Positions 11,843 to 23,423 are shown, counted from the first letter of the stretch. The stretch is DNA of 64,000 bases from Anastrepha obliqua (GCF_027943255.1 NC_072893.1:101997784-102061783); one strand, 5' to 3'. Made by a program: numbers and translations. Notes: generated by a model from the sequence alone, not told the origin.

Positions 11843-12379
11843 GTGCGTCTGCATATATATAAGTACATACATATGTAATCTTTAATTTGCAATTTTAACC
11901 AAAAAAGTTTCAAATGCCACGCTCCGAAACATTTTGATTTTATGCAGGACCGCCATGAAAACCCTTGGCTTTAATTGTATGCCTACGTAGGTCTTTCTAA
12001 AATTAAAATTCGTTTTATATAAAAAAATTGTTAAAAGCACAAAGCCCTTGCATTCAAGGTTAATCCTTAGAATATGTTTACATAAATGATTAACCAGTGA
12101 TATTCGAGTAGCGGTTCAAAAAAATCATAATTCTTTTCACGAAACCCCAAATAATTGGAAATAATTCATTCACCCCTTCCCTGCTCGGAAGAGAATTCCA
12201 CTGCTAGCAAAGCGAAAAATTTGTACGTGGAAGCAACAAGAATTTAGCGATGATCATTGCAAAGTTGTTAATAACCGTTTAGCTCACAAGCGGTATGCTT
12301 AAGAAGTAAAGGGTCTTTCAAGCGACGCGTGTGGATATGGTTTTATAATAAAACATGTATAGTACATATTTAGGTTCTT
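11843..12379. other. Spacer, nothing recognised
   Basis: This is AT-rich sequence with ACATACATATGT near 11866 and no coding or repeat assignment. Confidence 0.4.
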
Positions 12380-12690
12380 TCAAGTTTCACTATTTGTATT
12401 CAAAATACGGTTCTTAAAAAATGTGAAAATGACATCATTTAAATACATATCCATCATAAGCACGCCTACAGGCTGTTATACGAGAATTAAAATTAAAGGA
12501 CTCGCTCATACATTGTCGCATTGAGTTCAGCAATTTCGATACAAATGTTGTGTTTCAAATCTGGCATCGTTTTTGGCTTCCTTTACTTTTCAAAAAACTC
12601 TACAAAAAGTCGTCTAGTGAAAGTAGATCGCATGATCAACGTGGCCAAATTATTACACCATTACGGAAATTAATCGACCGTGCATCTTAG
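12380..12690 (-). pseudogene. DD41D transposase C-terminal remnant
   Basis: On the minus strand a degraded WPR-SCD-LD block near 12610-12660 is followed by KPKTMPDLKHNICIEIAEL (12500-12570) and YLNDVIFTFF near 12415-12440. These match the C-terminal third of DD41D transposases (KPxTIxxLKxxIxxxIAEI and HLNDVIF). Several stops and frameshifts are present. No terminal repeats were identified. Confidence 0.5.
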
Positions 12691-13112
12691 ATCGGAATTA
12701 TTCAACACTTTCCCATGTTGTGTGACTTATAGATAAAAAATAAAGATCATCTATATGCATATACTCCTTTAAACGCAGGCTACAAAAATTCTTCAGCAAG
12801 TGTCTGTCGCGATTTCCCTTGACAGTAATAGCCCTTTCATTTCCATCTTAGAAGAAAAACGGGCCAATTATTACATCACTGAAAAACCCACCCCAAATTT
12901 CCATTTCCCTATGCTTAGTATTGCTTTTCCCTCTCTTTCTTCTCTGGGCTGGAGGAAAGGTATCACACGACCCGTGCCGAGACTCAATCTGGCTGGGGTT
13001 CCAATTCATCAAATAGTCCAATCGTAAATGGAGTATACAGAATAACTGGAGACCTTTTGTATTAACCAGCTATTATTATTATTATATTATATACTGAGTA
13101 TTTAAGGAAAAG
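12691..13112. other. Spacer, nothing recognised
   Basis: It contains a short TTA/ATT repeat at about 13064-13088 and no recognised gene. The left end of the following gypsy-type fragment may begin here without being detectable. Confidence 0.35.
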
Positions 13113-14958
13113 ATGCCAGAAGCAATGAAAACTACTACAATAATATGTAGAAATCCAGGCACCATGGAGGAAGCGATGGAAATATTGTTTCAAGCCGGGT
13201 ACGCACATATTGGGAACAATAATGGGAACGACTCAGATTTTAAAACTCATTCAAGTAATAGGAATAATAATTATAGAAACAACACACAATACAATAAAAA
13301 AGATAGTGGGAATAGAGCTCAATACGAGAACCTCCAACAACCATTCCAAATCCACAGAAAGAATTTCCATTCAATGCCCCAAAATAACGGAAGAAATTAC
13401 CAACAACCATTCCAACAACACCACCCATACCAATAACCATTCCAACAACACCACCGCCCATACCAACAAGCAACCCCACAAAACCCCAATGCTCAAAATC
13501 CACCATTCCTAAGACCAAATTTTAGGACCCTACCAGAACCGATCGACATAGCAAAATTAGAAGTGGCTGAAAATTTTCGGGAATCAGCCTCAAGAATAAA
13601 TTACCATTTATACTAATACAAACGAAGATAGGTTTTATAAAAATTATAATAGACACAGGCGCAACAAACTCAATTTTAAATCCGGGGTCTGTGACCCAAA
13701 AAGGATTCATTCAATCAACCCACTTTTAATTAAAACTCTTCAACATCAAATTTACGTTAGCGAAAAATCCATAATACTTATTTTCGAAGAATTTAGCGAC
13801 ATTGGAACAAATAAAACACTAGAATTTTATATAATAAGATTTCATAATTTTTATGATGGTTGTCTAATTGGTAACGATATATAGAACTAAATGCCTGTAT
13901 CGATTATAGAAAGAAAGAAATAGTCATCGGTAACAAGAAACTCACTAAATAAGAAAAAGATAATAGCACCAGATAACTCCGACCTAGTATATTATATGGA
14001 AGAAAACGTCGGAAATATTTTAAGAGAGTCTCAGTCATATAGATATCCGTACGTGCATAAAAAGAAGTTGCATATCAAATCCAAGAGATGTTGGAAAATA
14101 AGATAATTAGGAATAGCAATTCTCCCTTCAGCCCCAATTTGGATAGTGCCGAAGAAGGCCGATGGCAGTGGAAAACCGTCTATCGTAAACTGAACGAAGT
14201 AACGATCGATGACAAGTTCCCCATCCCGAACATAGACGAGATACTTCAAAAACTGTGAAGAAGCCAGTATTTCACCACACTCGATTTGGCAAAGGGTTTT
14301 CACCAAAGTTTTAGTGTCGAAGGAGGACACTATGAATTTCTGCGAATGCCTTTCGGACTAAAGACAGCCCCTGCAACATTCCAGAGATTGATGAACAATA
14401 TCCTTCAAGATTACATCAATAAAATCTGCTTGATATACCTGGACGATAAAATCATATTTTCAACATCCTTACAAGAACATATGAGCTCACTCAAACAAGA
14501 TTACAGGAAAGTAAGTCCATTTGGATAAACCAGAATTTCTAAAAAAAGAAACGAAGTTCCTTGGGCACATAATTACAACGGAAGGCCCAATCCCAAAAAG
14601 ATAGAATGCGTTGTTAACTTTCCAATACCCAAAACGACAAAACAGATCAAGCAATTCTTAGGGCTCATAGGCTACTACAGAAAGTTCATAAAAGACTACT
14701 CATCTATCGCTAAACCAATGATTAAATACTTAAAGAAGGATTCAAAGATTAACATAAATGACCCAGAGTACGAAAAAAGTTTTAACACCCTTAAGATTCT
14801 ACTAACGCATGATCCAATATTAGCATATCGAAACTTTTCTAAAACATTTACATTGACAACGGACGCGAGTAATTACGCTTTGGGAGCCGTACTTTCCCAA
14901 GACAATCACCCAATACGCTATGCAAGTCGAACCCTTAATCCCCATGAAATAAATTACC
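13113..14958 (+). pseudogene. Gypsy-type (Ty3/errantivirus-like) retrotransposon fragment: gag end, protease, reverse transcriptase, RNase H
   Basis: The order on the plus strand fits a Ty3/gypsy pol. A gag C-terminal stretch rich in Asn/Gln/His comes first (13113-13436, GTMEEAMEILFQAGYAHIG). A protease active-site motif IDTGATNSIL (near 13645-13680) follows, then reverse transcriptase with [12 protein letters not shown] (14272-14310), [17 protein letters not shown] and the catalytic-loop region [10 protein letters not shown] (near 14430-14462). The thumb ([17 protein letters not shown]) and gypsy-type RNase H start ([28 protein letters not shown]) end it. The expected catalytic YVDD-type motif reads YLDD. 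Many frameshifts and stops occur and parts are missing. The 3' side, including integrase and LTRs, is absent: sequence switches to a SINE at about 14962. It is a dead, truncated copy. Confidence 0.85.
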
Positions 14959-14961
14959 CTT

Positions 14962-15238
14962 ATGACTACCATTCGGAATTCACAGAATTAAGAAAATTAA
15001 GAAAAACAATTTTCTAATAGCGGTCGCCCCTCGGCAGGCAATGGCAAACCTCCGAGTGTATTCCTGTATGAAAAAGCTGCTCATAAAAATATCTGCCGTT
15101 CGGCGTCGACTTGAAACTGTAGGTCCCTCCATTTGTGGAACAACATCAAGACGCACGCCACAAATAGGAGGAGGAGTTCGGCGAAACACCCAAAAAGGGT
15201 GTACGCGCCAATTATATATATATATACATATATTTCTA
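14962..15238 (+). repeat. SINE-1 copy fused to gypsy RNase H
   Basis: The SINE begins inside its tRNA head ('gactaccattcggaattcac'). It lacks box B, continues through the body, and ends with the hairpin ACACCC-aaaaa-GGGTGT and 'gcgccaattatatata'. The junction with gypsy is at about 14958-14962, so the open frame running from RNase H into 'PYDYHSEF' is chimeric and not a real protein end. Confidence 0.85.
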
Positions 15239-16052
15239 AGTAAGCCAGCATAAATTTTATCTGTGACAATTGAATATTTATGAGAGTTTTACCAATAAAA
15301 GTGCATACATATGTAGAAATACGATTGGCTACTTTCAAACACCAAAAAAAAAAACTCATGTGAACAACTTTACCTAGGCACATACACATGCATGTACCTG
15401 CATAAAAACACTATGCAAAATGAATAAAGTTTTTATAAACACTTTTTCTTATATTTTCTTTGCGAAACTTTTGTGCCTGCTTTAGGCCTTTAGTATTCAA
15501 AGAACGCAAATTGTGCCGGAATTACATACGCACATATACATATTTCAATGTAGCATCCTTCGTAATAAACTTTTTTTCAAAGTATGTCGCTTAGAGAGGA
15601 GTTGCACACTTTTTGCGATAGCGAATTTTACTTTTGAGGCTGGGTGATAGTTTAATTGTTCGTGGTTTTCGGGCCCAGTAAAATACTTTTAAAAATTTAT
15701 TTCTACTATTGGTAACACTCTGCGACATATTCAAACTTTTTCCAAAATAATGAGACTCCAGCAAAGGAAAAAAATCGGAATATTTGTATGGTAACTTGTA
15801 TGTATTGAAATGTCATTTAGAGAATTAACTTATTAACATTAACCTTCCGTTTCGAGTTATTTTTGGCGTTTAAATTGCATTTTGAACTTTGCTGTGTTAC
15901 AGGACTTATAGTAGAAATTTATGTCAAATATTTTTGTAGATCCTTTAAACCCTTTATATTCTTCTGTCACTAGTATTTTTTGTTCTTCTTCCACAAAACT
16001 GACAAAACAAGACCCATCTATTGAAGAGTTATGCAAAGGGTTTTCCAATAAC
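15239..16052. other. Spacer, nothing recognised
   Basis: This is AT-rich sequence with no supportable gene or repeat boundary. Confidence 0.4.
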
Positions 16053-16444
16053 AGGTGTTACAGGTGAATGGATTGCGCTATCGAGAGATGATTAATGATT
16101 TTTTATTGCCGGACTTGGATGGTATTGATCTGGATAACGTTTATTTTGAACAAGATGGCGCTACATGTTATCGAAGAGGTGATCATAATCATAATTGGCC
16201 ATCGAGATCTTGTGATTTAACACCTTGTGACTTTTTTCTTTGGGGCCACGTGAAAGAGAAGGTCTACGCCAACAGCCCAGGGTCGATTGAAGACCTCAAA
16301 GATGGAATTCGTGAGTCTATTGGGGACATAGGGCAGCCACTTTGCAATTCGGTTATGGAAAATTTCATGAAAAGTATATTGTCCTGTAAGCATGGTCGTG
16401 GCGGTCATTTGCCTGATGTTATTTTCCTCTTTATAATGAAATAA
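16053..16444 (+). pseudogene. DD41D transposase, C-terminal half
   Basis: The frame shows VNGLRYREMINDFLLPDLD, the second catalytic aspartate in YFEQDGATCY, the third in CDLTPCDFFLWGHVK, and the C-terminus GRGGHLPDVIFLF before the stop. About 15-18 residues between the second and third aspartates are deleted: GATCY runs straight into RRGDHNHNWPSRS. The catalytic spacing is destroyed. The N-terminal half is missing upstream of 16053. No terminal repeats are visible. Confidence 0.8.
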
Positions 16445-16528
16445 ACATCCGATCATTTATGTTAAAAAAAAAACATTTTTCTTTGAATATCAAAACAACA
16501 CCTCTTATTACAAAAACTCTTTATGTAT

Positions 16529-16850
16529 ATAATTGGCGTGTACACACTTTTTGGGTGTTTGGGCGAGCTCCTCCTCCTATTTGTGGTGTGCGTCTTGATG
16601 TTGATCCACAAATGGAGGGACCTATGTATACAGATTCAAGTCCACTCCGAACGGCAGATATTTTTATGAGGAGTTTTTTCATGGCAGAAATACACTCGGA
16701 GGTTTGCCATTGCCTGCCGTGAGGCGACCGCTATTAGAAAATTGTTTTTCTTCATTCTGGTGTTTCACCGAGATTCCAACCTACGTTCTCTTTGAACTCC
16801 AAATGATAGTCACGCACCAACCCATTTGGCTACGCCAACCGCCGTAAATA
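16529..16850 (-). repeat. SINE-1 copy, nearly full length
   Basis: It runs from the tail 'tataattggcgtgtacac' with the GGGTGT hairpin to the head 'accaacccatttggctacgcc' (box A on the minus strand near 16830-16845). Box B lies near 16770-16782 ('gagattccaacc', one substitution from the GGTTCGAATC pattern). Confidence 0.85.
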
Positions 16851-16984
16851 TTCCGTAAAAATATTTCCCATTGTTTTGGTTATAGAGCAGCTCAACATAT
16901 CATGCGAGGATTGCTATGTATATTTCTGGACTCGGGCACTTCTAGTATTGTCAGGCACTAACTGACGTTTATATTGACAATTTT

Positions 16985-17215
16985 GGCATGGTAGGTAGGT
17001 AGGTAGGGTGGTTGTCGTAAGACACACTTAGACCTTCGGCAGGTCCATTGTGATACCACTGGAGCTTATCCTTACTCTACGTGTTCCCTTTCAAACCATC
17101 CGGTTGCTTTAATAAACGAGCAGAGCTTCGTTAGTTTTAGATGGGCTATATCCGCTACATCGGTTAGAAATGCTGTATCGAGGGTGCGCAGCCTTCTAAA
17201 TTTTGACATAATTTA
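16985..17215 (-). mobile_element. LINE-G 3' end with (TACC)n tail
   Basis: On the minus strand the end of an open frame reads RRLRTLDTAFLTDVADIAHLKLTKLCSF, then ATGWFERE, resembling the C-terminus of dipteran LINE ORF2 proteins. It continues with GGTATCACAATGGACCTGCC and finishes in four TACC units, seen as GGTA repeats at 16989-17008. The motif GGTATCACAAWGGAC is shared with the LINE 3' end at 53060-53370, which has a different tail repeat. The clade is not certain (R1/LOA/I group likely). Confidence 0.55.
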
Positions 17216-17344
17216 CCATAAAAATACGTTTTGATGTGTGAGCAATATTATTGCTGTATACAGAGGTTTTAAAAGTGCATGTCGGTAATGGAATTTAACT
17301 GTGAACATTTTCGTACATTTATTTTTCACAATTTTCGACGGATG

Positions 17345-17440
17345 TTAACAAGATAAGATCGATGAACTGAAATCCTTATATGGCGACCAGGTACCATCTT
17401 TGAATTGTGCAGAAATCAGTTGTTGTGCCAAAAAATACCG
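17345..17440 (+). pseudogene. Short mariner-like N-terminal remnant
   Basis: The plus strand reads KIDELKSLYGDQVPSLN near 17350-17405, resembling the second helix-turn-helix of mariner transposases. Nothing else of the gene is recognisable, so the assignment rests on one motif. Confidence 0.35.
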
Positions 17441-17869
17441 CTGCTCGTCTCCCACTATGGCGAATATTTTAGATTCATAACTCAGCTCAAGCACATAAAT
17501 TAATGTGTGAGTTGTGATTAATGAAATAGTATGAAAATAAAACCAAATATGCTAATATGTATTTCTAACAATAAAATAGAAAATGCTCATATTTTTGCAC
17601 AAAAAAAACTATTTCTTTTAAACTTTTCAAATATCTTGAAAACGATTAATTTTAATTAACAATGAAGCCTGAACGGAGATTTTTATGGAAATACATTTCA
17701 TTTGATATGTACAGTTTGTGTCAGAAGAAAAGAACTAATTTTTTTCTTGTAACCTCAAGATATATTTCGTTCTGCTTGCTGCGTAATAGTCCCACTCAAG
17801 GGCTACAACGCCAGTGCTAACCCAGGTTAGCGCTGTGCGAAACTTTGCAGTAAACGCAACCAAGCAAAA

Positions 17870-18162
17870 ATGAGTGAAAAGTACGCGAAGCGTTTCGAGG
17901 CGGTATTCTTATGCCTGCATTCGAAAGGGCCGAAATTATCTGACGCCGCGGCTGCAAAAGGGGTTAAAAATCAAAAAAGTTTGTTCTTATGTGGAATCAG
18001 CGGTGTAAAGTGTATAAAAATGTTGATGACTTTTCCGAGCGTGGCTTGAAGCGAGTGACGACAAAAAATCAGGATAAAGAGATCGTCCAACTTTTTAAGC
18101 GGAACCCTTTTTTGCGACTACGCTTAGCACACACAATTCTTGCTAAAAGGGAACAGATGTGA
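17870..18162 (+). pseudogene. Tc1-like transposase N-terminal DNA-binding fragment
   Basis: It starts at the ATG of MSEKYAKRFEAVFLCLH. After a one-base shift near 17965 it continues through a helix-turn-helix region (KFVLMWNQR, VDDFSERGLKRVTTK, DKEIVQLFKRNPFLRL) to a TGA at 18160-18162. This is the pattern of Tc1-type transposase DNA-binding domains; the catalytic domain is absent. It sits just upstream of LINE-C copy 1, separated by an AT-rich stretch. Confidence 0.6.
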
Positions 18163-18242
18163 TTATACATAATTTAACAATATTTTTATATTATATATAA
18201 TATATTGTATATATTTAATTAACTGATTATATATAATTAAAC

Positions 18243-20030
18243 TGCAAACCCGAAAAAACAATTGGTACGACGAGGAAAGAAAGAATGCCGCCTATAGAAC
18301 TACGCTGCGATCGGGCGCAACGCGAGGCATGTGGGATCGCTACAGAGAGCTGAAAAAGGAAGAGAGACGTATTATCCGACAGAAGAAACGAGGAGCCGAA
18401 ATACGTGAGTGCGAAGAGCTTGATATGCTGGCCAACAGGAACAACGCCCGAAAATTCTATCAGCGGCTTACCGAAGGTTTTAAGACCGGGGCGTTTTCCT
18501 GTAAGAACAAAGACGGCGAACTGGTGACTGGCATCCAGAGCAATCTTAAATTATGGAGGGAACACTTCTCGAACCTGTTAAACAGTGACAGCTGCGCATG
18601 TCACAGAGAATGTGAAGATCCCGATACCCCAATCGACGACGACGGAATTGACGTTCCGCTACCCGACCATGACGAGGTGAGAATAGCGATAACGCGGCTA
18701 AGGAACAACAAAGCCGGGGGCGCCGACGGACTGTTGGCTGAGCTATTCAAACATGGCGGCGAGAAGCTGGTAAGGTGCATGCATCAGCTCCTATGCAGAA
18801 TATGGTCGGATGAAAGCATGCCTGCCGATTGGAATTTAAGTGTGCTCTGCCCAATTCATAAGAAGGGCGATCGTGCAATTTGTGCCAATTACCGCGGGAT
18901 TAGTCTACTAAATATCGCCTATAAGGTTCTAGCGAGCGTATTGTGAGAAAGGCTGAAGAGCACCGCCAACCAACTGATTGGACCTTATCAGTATGGCTTT
19001 AGACCTGGAAAGTCTACCATCGACCAAATATTCACAATACGCCAAATCTTGGAAAAGACCCATGAAAGGAGAATCGACATACACCATCTTTTCGTCGATT
19101 TCAAAGCTGCATTCGACAGTACGGAAAGGAGTTACTTGTATGCCGCGATGTCTGAATTTGGTATCCCAGCAAAACTAATACGGCTATGCAAGATGACGTT
19201 GCTCAACACCAGCATCGCCGTCAGAATTGGGAAGGACCTCTCCGAGCCGTTTGATATCAAACGAGGTTTCAGACAGGGTGACTCGCTGTCGTGTGACTTC
19301 TTTAACCTGATGTTGGAGAGCATCGTACGAGCAACAGAACGTAATCGCTCAGGCACAATATTTTATAAGAGCGTACAATTGTTGGCGTATGCCGATGATA
19401 TTGACATCATCGGCCTTAACAACCGCGTTGTTAGTTCTACCTTCTCCAAACTGGATAAAGAGGCAAAGCGAATGGGTTTGGTGGTGAACGAGGACAAAAC
19501 GAAGTACCTCCTGTCTTCAAACAAACAGTCGGCGCACTCGCGTATCGGCACCCACGTCACTGTAGACAGTTATAATTTTGAGGTTGTAAAAGACTTCGTT
19601 TATTTAGGAACCAGCATTAACACCGATAACAATGTCTGCCTTGAAATTCAACGTAGAATCTCTCTTGCCAACAAGTGCTACTTTGGACTAAGTAGGCAAT
19701 TGAGTAGTAAAGTCCTCTCTCGACGAATAAAACTAACACTCTACAAGACTCTCATTATGCCCGTCCTAACGTATGGCGCAGAAGCTTGGACGATTACAAC
19801 ATACGATGAAGCGACGCTTGGAGTGTTCGAGAGAAAGATTCTGCGTAAGATTTTTGGACCTTTGCACGTTGCCAACGGCGAATATCGTAGACGATGGAAC
19901 GATGAGCAGTATGAGCTTTACGACGACATAGACATAGCGCAGCGAATATAGATCCAGCGGTCTTTGTAAAACTCGGCCAAAATCTCGTAAGCGGTTATCG
20001 CGCCAATTAAGAAGAAGAAAGAAGAAACTA
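18243..20030 (+). pseudogene. LINE-C copy 1, RTE-like LINE reverse transcriptase, one internal stop
   Basis: One reading frame runs from about 18243 to 19951 with a single in-frame TGA (18944-18946). Before the fingers it reads NNWYDEERKNAAYR. The reverse transcriptase blocks follow: NNKAGGADGLLAELFK, CPIHKKGDRAICANYRGISLL, QYGFRPGKSTIDQIF, the first catalytic aspartate in VDFKAAFDS, RGFRQGDSLSCDFFNLMLE, and the catalytic pair in LLAYADDIDIIG. Thumb sequence runs to YDDIDIAQRI, then a TAG where copy 2 has AAA. The endonuclease domain is absent because the copy is 5'-truncated in AT-rich DNA. About 230 bp of the 3' region is deleted relative to copy 2, but the terminal tail is retained and followed by AAG repeats. 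The clade (RTE-like) is inferred from motifs. Confidence 0.85.
19971..20010 (+). promoter_or_regulatory. LINE-C 3' recognition tail shared with SINE-1
   Basis: The tail is CTCGGCCAA, 18 nt, CGCGCCAATTA, then AAG repeats. The 18-nt spacer contains CTCGTAAGCGGTTAT, able to pair partly with itself as TCGCG/CGCGA-type arms. SINE-1 copies carry the same two blocks with the same 18-nt spacing. In many LINEs the 3' end is what the reverse transcriptase recognises to begin copying, so this is the likely recognition site. The role is inferred. Confidence 0.6.
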
Positions 20031-22316
20031 CCAGGCAGAAAATGAAATGACAGGACCCAGCACCGAGAATCGGATGGTTTGATTCTTGACTAAAAACATA
20101 ATTAATTATTTCGAAATCAGTGTAATCGGCTCTGAGCTGCAAATGGGAAAACATTTTCTTATAGCCTTGACAAACGGCGGCGTTAATTGGGACTACCGGT
20201 GCAAAAAATTCTGATTAAAATTGTAGAGTGACAGTCGTTTGTTAGCCGGATTAGTGAACAACTGGTTTATTTATTGGATAATTTTGTCAGTAAAAGATGG
20301 ATCGCAGGTGACAAATACGGGTATTAGCTACCCTGATACTAAGAGATAATTATTTATTAAGAAAAATATTAAATTGGTATGTCTCAAACTGCTCCGAAAT
20401 ATCAAAACAATTAATTTAATTTTGAATGTGTTTGTGCAAATCAGCATTACATTCAATCTTTTCTGTTTTTCTCTTCAAATTTTTACTTCATTATTTTTCA
20501 TTCCATAGATATTAACTGCCATTATTGGGCAATGTTGCCTTAATCCGCCTAAATTATGAAAATTAAGTCTAGGTGTCAATTCGCATTAGTTGCTCTTATT
20601 TCCTGAGATAATTACGAATAAAGTTGTTACTCCCGATTAGCGCCACCGTCTGTCTAGGCTGTAAGTCTTACAGCCTCAATTCGTAAACCAACTGGTTTTC
20701 TTGCCCATATGTATATCATTCCTGTCTCTTCTCATCACTTCGCAATTTTTTTGTGATCAAGTTGATTTCACGCTTTCTTCTGTCAAGTAATCTCGGTTCA
20801 TCGAGTCCAATCATCAAGCCTACCCCAACCTAATCTAAAATTTTTCGGCAGTCATAAACGTAATTTTTCAATATCCAGTGTCTCCAAAACTCTGTGACTC
20901 AGCTCCAATGCATTATATAAGTATATACCTACATAAAATGTATGTGTGGATGTGTAAGTAAAATTTCAAATCAAAAACCAAAGGGAAAAATCAGGCACCT
21001 GAAAATTCTTTTACTGGTAAAACTTAACTAAATCAACAAATAAATTTATCAAGCGTGAAATTCTCTTCCATAAGGGATAGTAAACAAAATCATAAATTTC
21101 CTTTGAGAGTTGCGGAACTCACATGTTTACAAATTCATTCAACGACCTGCTGTTGTAGCCTTTTAAGCTGGAAATGCAGGAAATTTTGTTCAAAAGCGTT
21201 TGATACCACCAAATTGTGCCCAAGAGTGCAAGTACGGTAAACATGCTGCCATATACATTTGTATGTCTGAATTTAAGTCATAATCAAATACATATGTATA
21301 TATGAGTACATACATGTGTGTGCAATATTTCTGAGCTTGTATACACATTTATATTTATATAGCTGCATACCTACATATACCCTGTAAGAAAACCCTGGAC
21401 TATTTTTTGCTTAAAATTAGCATGATTTTGCCAAGTTCCAAACACTTCGCTACCTTTGATGTTCGCTACTATATGTTCCAAGTGTGACTGTGTCAAAGTT
21501 GTGGGTATCATAGCAATCGAAAACGAAAAAATTAACTTAAATTAGTTTAAAATTTGTTTCCTAGTCTCTACATAAAAACCTTAAATCTAAATCATTGATT
21601 TTATTAATTTATTAGAAAAGTTATTATATTAAATTTTGTTCTTACTGGCTAAAACGCTAACATTGAAATATAAAACTTTCACACCAAAATTGGTTTTTAG
21701 TCCGAATTAACAGCTACCCTTTGCGGCATTTGGGCCCATATACGGTCTTGCAGTTTTGATTAAATTTTATTTCCAAATTAAGTATTATAAAATAATTTCA
21801 ACTGTTTTAGTCCATCAAATTTATATTCAGCAATAATAAAACGCAAACAAAATTTTATGATTTTATGACATTTCGAAATAACCTCCCTTTTGTACAAGTG
21901 TGCGCGAAAAGCAGAATTGAAGTGCGAGTGATTCGTTTTCAAAAAAATATAACAGAGTAAAAGTTAAGTATTTTTTGGCACAAGAAAAAATATTTTCATG
22001 GAGTCGATTTATTCATATTTCTCGAGGGATAATAATTTTTCCGCTTCTCAACCATGATGGAAAGAATAGTGAGATGGCGCCTGCCGTGGTCCCGTTACTT
22101 TGCTCTCAGCGAACTTGACAATGAGTTGCGTGATTTTAGCTCCATTATGGCCAGATTACCATTTTCGTAACTTGATTTAGTATTTTTATTTTGTTATTTA
22201 GTCTCGGAGTTTTAGTTCTTTCTTCATAACATTTTTCTAGCCATTTCAAATTAAAATGTAATATATATAATTTTGTGAATTATACATTTTTTAATACATA
22301 TATGTACATATATTGT
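20031..22316. other. 2.3-kb AT-rich spacer
   Basis: No repeat family or protein was recognised. ATGTATGT-type runs occur near 21290-21320. The open frame at 21055-21240 has no recognisable features. Confidence 0.45.
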
Positions 22317-22626
22317 ATATAATTGGCGCGTACACCCTTTTTGGGTGTTTGGCCGAGCTCCTCCTGCTATTTGTGGTGTGCGTCTTGATGTTGTTCCACA
22401 AATGGAGGGACCTACAGTTTCAAGCCGAATCCGAACGGCAGATATTTTTATGAGGAGCTTTTTCATGGCAGAAATACACTCAGAGGTTTGCCATTGCCTG
22501 CCGAGGGGCGACCGCTATTAGAAAATTGTTTTTCTTAATTTTGGTCTTTCACCGAGATTCGAACCCACGTTCTCTCTGTGAATTCCGAATGGTAGTCACG
22601 CACCAACCGAATCAGCTACAGCGGTT
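22317..22626 (-). repeat. SINE-1 reference copy, full length
   Basis: On the minus strand it starts with a tRNA-like head, with box A 'tagctgattcggttggtg' and box B 'gggttcgaatctc'. It passes through a 190-bp body (including 'tctaatagcggtcgcccctc', 'ccatgaaaaagctcctcat' and 'ggtccctccatttgtgg'). It ends with CTCGGCCAA, the ACACCC/GGGTGT hairpin and CGCGCCAATTATA, followed by AT repeats. The two boxes are the internal RNA polymerase III promoter typical of tRNA-derived SINEs. Confidence 0.9.
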
Positions 22627-22631
22627 TGTTT

Positions 22632-22692
22632 CTGGGAATTGTTGCTGTTGTTTTTTATGTTGCTGTTGTTCTTTATGTTGCTGTTGTTGAAA
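22632..22692. repeat. TGCTGTTGT-rich simple repeat
   Basis: Three imperfect units of 'gttgctgttgtt(ctttat)' occur here, directly beside the SINE head. Confidence 0.7.
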
Positions 22693-22740
22693 GCATGTAA
22701 TAGAAGAACCACGCAGCAAAGGCCATTTTTGTACAATATA

Positions 22741-22822
22741 TTATATATATGTGATCGCTGGGGATCGAATTAGAATCTGCTGGAGCGTGGACCTAACGCA
22801 TAAACTACCTCGCCCATAACGA
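22741..22822 (-). repeat. tRNA-like SINE head, family 3
   Basis: The minus strand reads GGGCGAGGTAGTTTATGCG (box A-like), then an anticodon-arm-like stretch, then TAATTCGATCCCC (box B-like) and AGCGATCAC. The acceptor stem does not pair well and no body was identified. It is more likely the 5' head of another tRNA-derived SINE than a working tRNA gene. Confidence 0.5.
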
Positions 22823-22895
22823 ACTTTGCGCATAATAATTTACGTTCGAGCTTGCTTGGCTGTTAGTCTTAAGTCTTGTAAAGATACGTTCCCGG

Positions 22896-23110
22896 AAACA
22901 TGGAGAGAACGAATCGCAGACATTTGGAAAAACGACACCTTTTCAAATGTCCGTTGCCCGTTACCACGTCAGCAAGGTCTTTTTCCACGCTGCGACGCTT
23001 GAAATCTTACTTGAGGTCTACAATGAGAGAAGATCGTTTGAAAGGACTTGCTTCTATGAATATCCATCGCAACGTGAATGTAGACATTGACTTGGTATTG
23101 AAAGAATTTT
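22896..23110 (+). pseudogene. hAT-superfamily transposase, C-terminal dimerisation region
   Basis: The frame reads SARSFSTLRRLKSYLRSTMREDRLKGLASMNIHR, then VDIDLVLKEFFSALRRVAML. This is the ERSFSxLKRLKxYLRSTMxxxRLxxLAxxxIH motif that ends hAT transposases, especially those related to vertebrate ZMYM1-like proteins. The catalytic part is missing, and the frame is open only over this tail. No terminal repeats were found. Confidence 0.75.
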
Positions 23111-23423
23111 TTTCCGCACTTCGAAGAGTCGCAATGTTATCGACACATGGATCAGCAAATATAATGACCTCAACCACTTCTTGAACGTATGCGAGCATCA
23201 GAAAGATTTGGCGAAGGTACTTTTCATTGCAAAATATGTTTAATGCGTATTACTCTAAAATATTCATTGTATAAAATAGAGCAGAAAAAATAATTTATTT
23301 CTTTTTACATGTCGTCCCCTTAGTATTAAAATAGTCTATACATTTGTTGATGCTTTGAGAAAATGAATTTCAAACTTTTTGTCGAAAGTAGCTCTCACTT
23401 AAATCTCGTTATGTCTGTAAATA

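Noticed and set aside
22741..22822. Candidate tRNA gene
   Set aside because: Box A and box B are recognisable, but the acceptor and anticodon stems do not pair properly. A SINE head is more likely.
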